NCBI GenBank assembly: GCA_020847775.1
Contig: JADLBI010000293.1
Location: forward strand, 1 to 6,144
DNA from: Opitutaceae bacterium
Lineage (GTDB): Bacteria > Verrucomicrobiota > Verrucomicrobiia > Opitutales > Opitutaceae
Reading direction: 5' to 3'
DNA length: 6,144 bases
Part shown: piece by piece, positions 4,920 to 6,144 of the stretch
Layout of the letters: each line of letters begins with the position of its first letter
Position numbering within the stretch: the first letter of the stretch is position 1
Notes under the pieces: model-generated
What the model saw: the letters and a program-made list of their open reading frames with translations, nothing else
Database searches by the model: none
Told to the model about the DNA's origin: nothing
Made by a program: the position numbers and the translations under genes

Positions 4920-5241
4920 AGCTCTGGAAGCCGCGAAAGAGTTCTGTGTCTATACGCGGCAAGAGCACTCGACCGAGGAGCGACTGGCTCAAATAATCCA
5001 GCTCGCCCTCGATAAAAAGGACGCAGAAATTGATGCGCTACGCGATGCAATCGGGGCGCTGAAGGACATAGTGGAGCAGAAGCGCAACGACCCCGAGCGC
5101 ATCGCTGCTATCATCAACGGGGCGCTTCGTCTGCCGAACGTCGTGATGAGCCATGCGGTTGCTTGGCGCAGAGCCTGCGAAGCAGGATCTGTGACAAGCA
5201 ATCGCATTGGCTCCATCTATTTGTTAGGCTCAGTTTCTTAA
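4831..5241 (+). CDS. Hypothetical helical protein, antisense to the array, reading through an attC
   Basis: 136 residues. The start has a clear Shine-Dalgarno (AAAGGA, 4820-4825) and overlaps the upstream stop. Residues 1-27 are encoded within the attC at 4790-4919 and are polar and Pro-rich. Residues 28-100 form a strongly helical, charged segment (E-E-R-L-A-Q-I-I-Q-L-A-L-D-K-K-D-A-E-I-D-A-L-R and on to K-D-I-V-E-Q-K-R-N-D), possibly a coiled coil. From L101-P-N to Y130 the frame translates the whole of the attC at 5133-5229, and it stops 12 nt beyond it. The tail is therefore encoded by the adjacent cassette. Its stop overlaps the convergent stop of the methyltransferase gene at 5238. Family not recognised; it may be a reversed cassette gene that lost its own stop codon. 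Confidence 0.58.
   Translation: MSDRETTTHRPDDRPSNEPQGSLPLAAGSAALEAAKEFCVYTRQEHSTEERLAQIIQLALDKKDAEIDALRDAIGALKDIVEQKRNDPERIAAIINGALRLPNVVMSHAVAWRRACEAGSVTSNRIGSIYLLGSVS
4877..4900. other. Perfect 10-bp hairpin with a GCAA loop inside an attC
   Basis: GCAACGAGCC (4877-4886) and GGCTCGTTGC (4891-4900) are exact inverted repeats around the tetraloop GCAA, a GNRA-type loop. The right arm is the same sequence that the attC fold uses, including the extrahelical base T4897, so the two folds exclude each other. In RNA the hairpin would lie about 45 nt after the start of the ORF at 4831. Confidence 0.8.
5133..5229 (-). other. attC site of the first (methyltransferase) cassette (97 nt)
   Basis: The best attC of the set. 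On the minus strand it runs from core GCCTAAC (5229-5223), a perfect RYYYAAC, to core GTTCGGC (5139-5133). A nearly continuous stem of about 31 pairs runs from G5148-C5213 to C5178-G5182, closing a GAA loop. The breaks are T5207 (extrahelical) and three isolated mismatches or wobbles; with GAT (5145-5147) pairing ATC (5215-5217), C5214 is the second extrahelical base. The geometry is again 8-1-6-1 from the core. The core begins 8 nt after the stop codon of the minus-strand gene at 5238, the expected position for that gene's attC. Confidence 0.93.
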
Positions 5242-5852
5242 AATGGTAAGGTGAGCAGAACAAGGTGTCCCTTAGCGTGGATCACCTCGACAACCTCAAT
5301 CGCAAGTATTGCGAAAAGGAACCATACAACTTCTTTAAGTGCTCGTTCAATTATTTTAGGATTAATTGGATATAATTCAATTTTGTTCGGTGCTCGTAAA
5401 GCCGGAAAAAAACGCGGGGTTGCATCACAATAAGCGATGTAATTCGTTCCAAATAATGAAATCAGTCGCAACTCCTCGCTTCTTATGATATATCTATAAT
5501 AAAAAAGATATATAAACGAAGTAATGCCCAGAATAATTAGGCTTTGCAGGGCAAGGGAAAATCCAATGACGCCAAGGAATGAGAAAAAATATAGTGGATT
5601 CCGAGAAAGCTGATAAGGCCCGTCAACACATAGAACCTTATCTTTTCGACCGGAAATATAAATACTGCACCATACCCGTCCTAAAGCAGCGACTATCAGG
5701 AAGGCAAATCCGGTGATTTCCATCGATTCTCCAACTAATGTATCGAATGTTTGAGGTATGGTTAGTAGTGCGAAGGCGATCATAGCGACGGCTACGACAC
5801 GGGAAATCGGCTTGCGTAAGGACTCTATGGTCGAAGTAGATTTTGAATACAT
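5238..5852 (-). CDS. Integral membrane methyltransferase of the ICMT/phospholipid methyltransferase type, first cassette gene
   Basis: 204 residues from the ATG at 5852; an in-frame TTG at 5858 is an alternative start. Family marks: G-P-Y-Q-L-S-R-N-P-L-Y at 78-88, then S-E-E-L-R-L-I-S-L-F-G at 125-135, Y138/Y141 and P-R-F-F-P at 146-150. These are the cofactor-binding C-terminal motifs shared by isoprenylcysteine carboxyl methyltransferases and bacterial phospholipid or other SAM-dependent membrane methyltransferases; the substrate cannot be told. Hydrophobic segments lie at about 17-35, 46-66, 87-119 (two helices) and 175-192. The last one follows the P-R-F-F-P motif, where many relatives end, so it is an extra C-terminal helix. 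Base composition is strikingly AT-rich (17 of 60 bases G/C at 5461-5520, against 40 of 60 at 2221-2280 in thrB), pointing to recent acquisition. The stop lies 8 nt before the attC core. Confidence 0.88.
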   Translation of the reverse strand: MYSKSTSTIESLRKPISRVVAVAMIAFALLTIPQTFDTLVGESMEITGFAFLIVAALGRVWCSIYISGRKDKVLCVDGPYQLSRNPLYFFSFLGVIGFSLALQSLIILGITSFIYLFYYRYIIRSEELRLISLFGTNYIAYCDATPRFFPALRAPNKIELYPINPKIIERALKEVVWFLFAILAIEVVEVIHAKGHLVLLTLPF

Positions 5853-5898
5853 GCGCAAAGAAAGACAGTTGAGCTCCGAATTCGTTCATTCTTTTTCT

Positions 5899-5934
5899 GC
5901 CTAACAGTGCTATTCAGCTGCACTGGGTGCAGTT
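5899..5934 (-). other. Putative attI recombination site (core GTTAGGC) with adjacent hairpin
   Basis: On the minus strand GTTAGGC (5905-5899) stands 46 nt before the methyltransferase ATG. Its six bases are exactly complementary to the GCCTAAC end of that cassette's attC, as expected for the front of a cassette. Unlike the five attC sites, no partner core with the 8-1-6-1 pattern is found in the bases to the right, so this looks like attI rather than attC. A short hairpin, AGCTGCAC (5916-5923) with GTGCAGTT (5927-5934), lies 10 nt away. The same heptamer forms the core of the classical attI1. Confidence 0.6.
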
Positions 5935-6118
5935 TTACGGGTTTGGGTTGGGGTTGGAGAATGCGGGGGCATTGCTGGGGTATGGCGAGGAGTACAGCTT
6001 TGCAGTTGCAGGAACAACCTAAAATCCTGCAGGTAGTGTCCGAAGAGTTCAGCAAAAAGACGGATCATGGTAGGTGGTTGGGTGAAGAAGCCAAAAACCA
6101 CCGATGAAGGAAAATACC
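5935..6118. other. Gene-free spacer, probable attI / promoter region
   Basis: No convincing gene; frames here are short, low-complexity shadows. A G-rich tract of GGGTT/GGGGTT units lies at 5938-5956, TTGCAG is repeated in tandem at 6000-6011, and CCTGCAGG at 6026-6033 is palindromic. On the minus strand TTGGCT and TACCAT stand 16 nt apart just left of 6099, a weak candidate for the promoter that would drive the cassettes. TAAAAT (6020-6025) is a -10-like box on the plus strand without a good -35. No LexA-type box was found. These are inferences from position. Confidence 0.3.
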
Positions 6119-6144
6119 ATGACCCGTCCGACCAAGGACATGAA
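6119..6144 (+). CDS. Start of an unidentified gene, possibly the integron integrase (only eight codons visible)
   Basis: ATG at 6119 is preceded by AAGGA (6107-6111) at 7-nt spacing, a good ribosome binding site; an in-frame ATG at 6104 lacks one. The visible protein is MTRPTKDM. Nothing can be identified from eight residues. The position fits intI: the gene diverges from a minus-oriented cassette array and begins about 210 nt from the attI-like core, the usual arrangement in integrons. Any other neighbour gene remains possible. Confidence 0.4.

Larger units (their letters stand above)
3373..5905 (-). mobile_element. Integron gene-cassette array, about six cassettes, oriented on the minus strand
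   Basis: Five attC-like sites lie at 5133-5229, 4790-4919, 4465-4553, 4124-4311 and 3765-3863, with a lone core at 5899-5905. Core-to-core units have exactly complementary six-base ends: 3858-4129 and 4306-4470 (TTCGGC with GCCGAA), 4548-4795 (TTAGCA with TGCTAA), 4914-5138 (TTCGGC with GCCGAA) and 5224-5904 (TTAGGC with GCCTAA). In all five sites the extrahelical bases are on the right arm, which makes the array read from right to left. Genes of cassettes 1, 5 and 6 (at 5238, 3885 and 3373) run with the array; the ORFs of cassettes 2-4 run against it. Low GC in the first cassette and orphan small genes fit acquired cassettes. No integrase lies in the window; it is predicted just beyond the right edge. 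Confidence 0.88.

Noticed and set aside
4626..5216. Minus-strand frames (4626-4880, 4792-4992, 4850-5050, 4989-5216) as proper-orientation cassette genes
   Set aside because: Arg/Ser-rich, low-quality translations opposite the better plus-strand ORFs; no ribosome binding sites and no fit to cassette borders.
3765..5229. Reading the array on the plus strand, because three ORFs run that way and one starts just after a core
   Set aside because: In all five sites the extrahelical bases would then be on the wrong arm, and the left end next to trmL has no integrase. The minus-strand genes at 5238 and 3885 end just before a canonical attC. The ORF placement remains a genuine tension and is reported as a finding.
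3765..5229. The palindromes as tRNA genes, CRISPR repeats or insertion-sequence ends
   Set aside because: No cloverleaf or anticodon arm, no regularly spaced identical repeats and no transposase. Lengths and sequences differ while only cores and bulge positions are shared.
5638..5889. Minus-strand frame of 83 codons starting just after the attI-like core
   Set aside because: It overlaps the methyltransferase in another frame and has no recognisable features.
6046..6052. GTTCAGC as a possible partner core that would make 5899-6052 a sixth attC
   Set aside because: One mismatch to the core type, and the bases at the expected 8-1-6-1 positions do not pair with the left side.
5906..6118. SOS (LexA) box controlling a putative integrase
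   Set aside because: Neither the CTGT-N8-ACAG type nor the TGTTC-N4-GAACA type reported for Verrucomicrobia is present in the visible bases.

Overview
The window reads as a chromosomal segment of a GC-rich member of the Verrucomicrobiota (an Opitutales-like relative is likely but not proven). The best lineage marker is the 51-residue small basic protein at 599-754, a family found in Verrucomicrobia and Chlamydiae. It sits among ordinary housekeeping genes: dedA (partial), cutA, rpoZ, smpB, thrB and trmL.

Layout. Positions 1-1102 lie on the minus strand: cutA, then the small basic protein, then a strong terminator, then dedA running off the left edge. A divergent spacer (1103-1209) separates them from the plus-strand block rpoZ - terminator - smpB - thrB - trmL. 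smpB/thrB overlap by 4 nt and thrB/trmL are 4 nt apart, so these three are probably one operon.

From 3348 to about 5905 the character changes: small orphan genes on both strands, one very AT-rich gene, and five long imperfect inverted repeats. I read these repeats as integron attC recombination sites. Each is bounded by 7-nt cores of the GTTAGNN/GTTCGGC type. Each shows, on the same arm, two extrahelical bases placed 8 nt from the core and 6 nt from each other (core-8-1-6-1). This is the geometry of the classical aadA attC as I remember it. The one irregular case is the longest site, where the inner single base is a 3-nt bulge. The arm with the extra bases is always the right arm, so the array is oriented on the minus strand: its start (attI, core at 5899-5905) is at the right and its end abuts trmL at the left. 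The core-to-core units have perfectly complementary ends, as expected of excisable circular cassettes.

Cassettes, from attI outward on the minus strand: (1) an AT-rich membrane methyltransferase of the ICMT/phospholipid methyltransferase type; (2)-(4) three small cassettes whose best ORFs run on the plus strand, against the array, and cross cassette borders; (5) a 51-residue zinc-ribbon protein; (6) a 127-residue exported protein with no attC after it. A plus-strand start with a good ribosome binding site at 6119 runs off the right edge. Its position, divergent from the cassettes and about 210 nt from the attI core, is where an integron integrase gene would be expected, but only eight codons are visible.

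The core genome part is routine. The noteworthy content is the cassette array, in particular the ORFs that start inside attC sites and take their C-terminal tails from the neighbouring cassette's attC.
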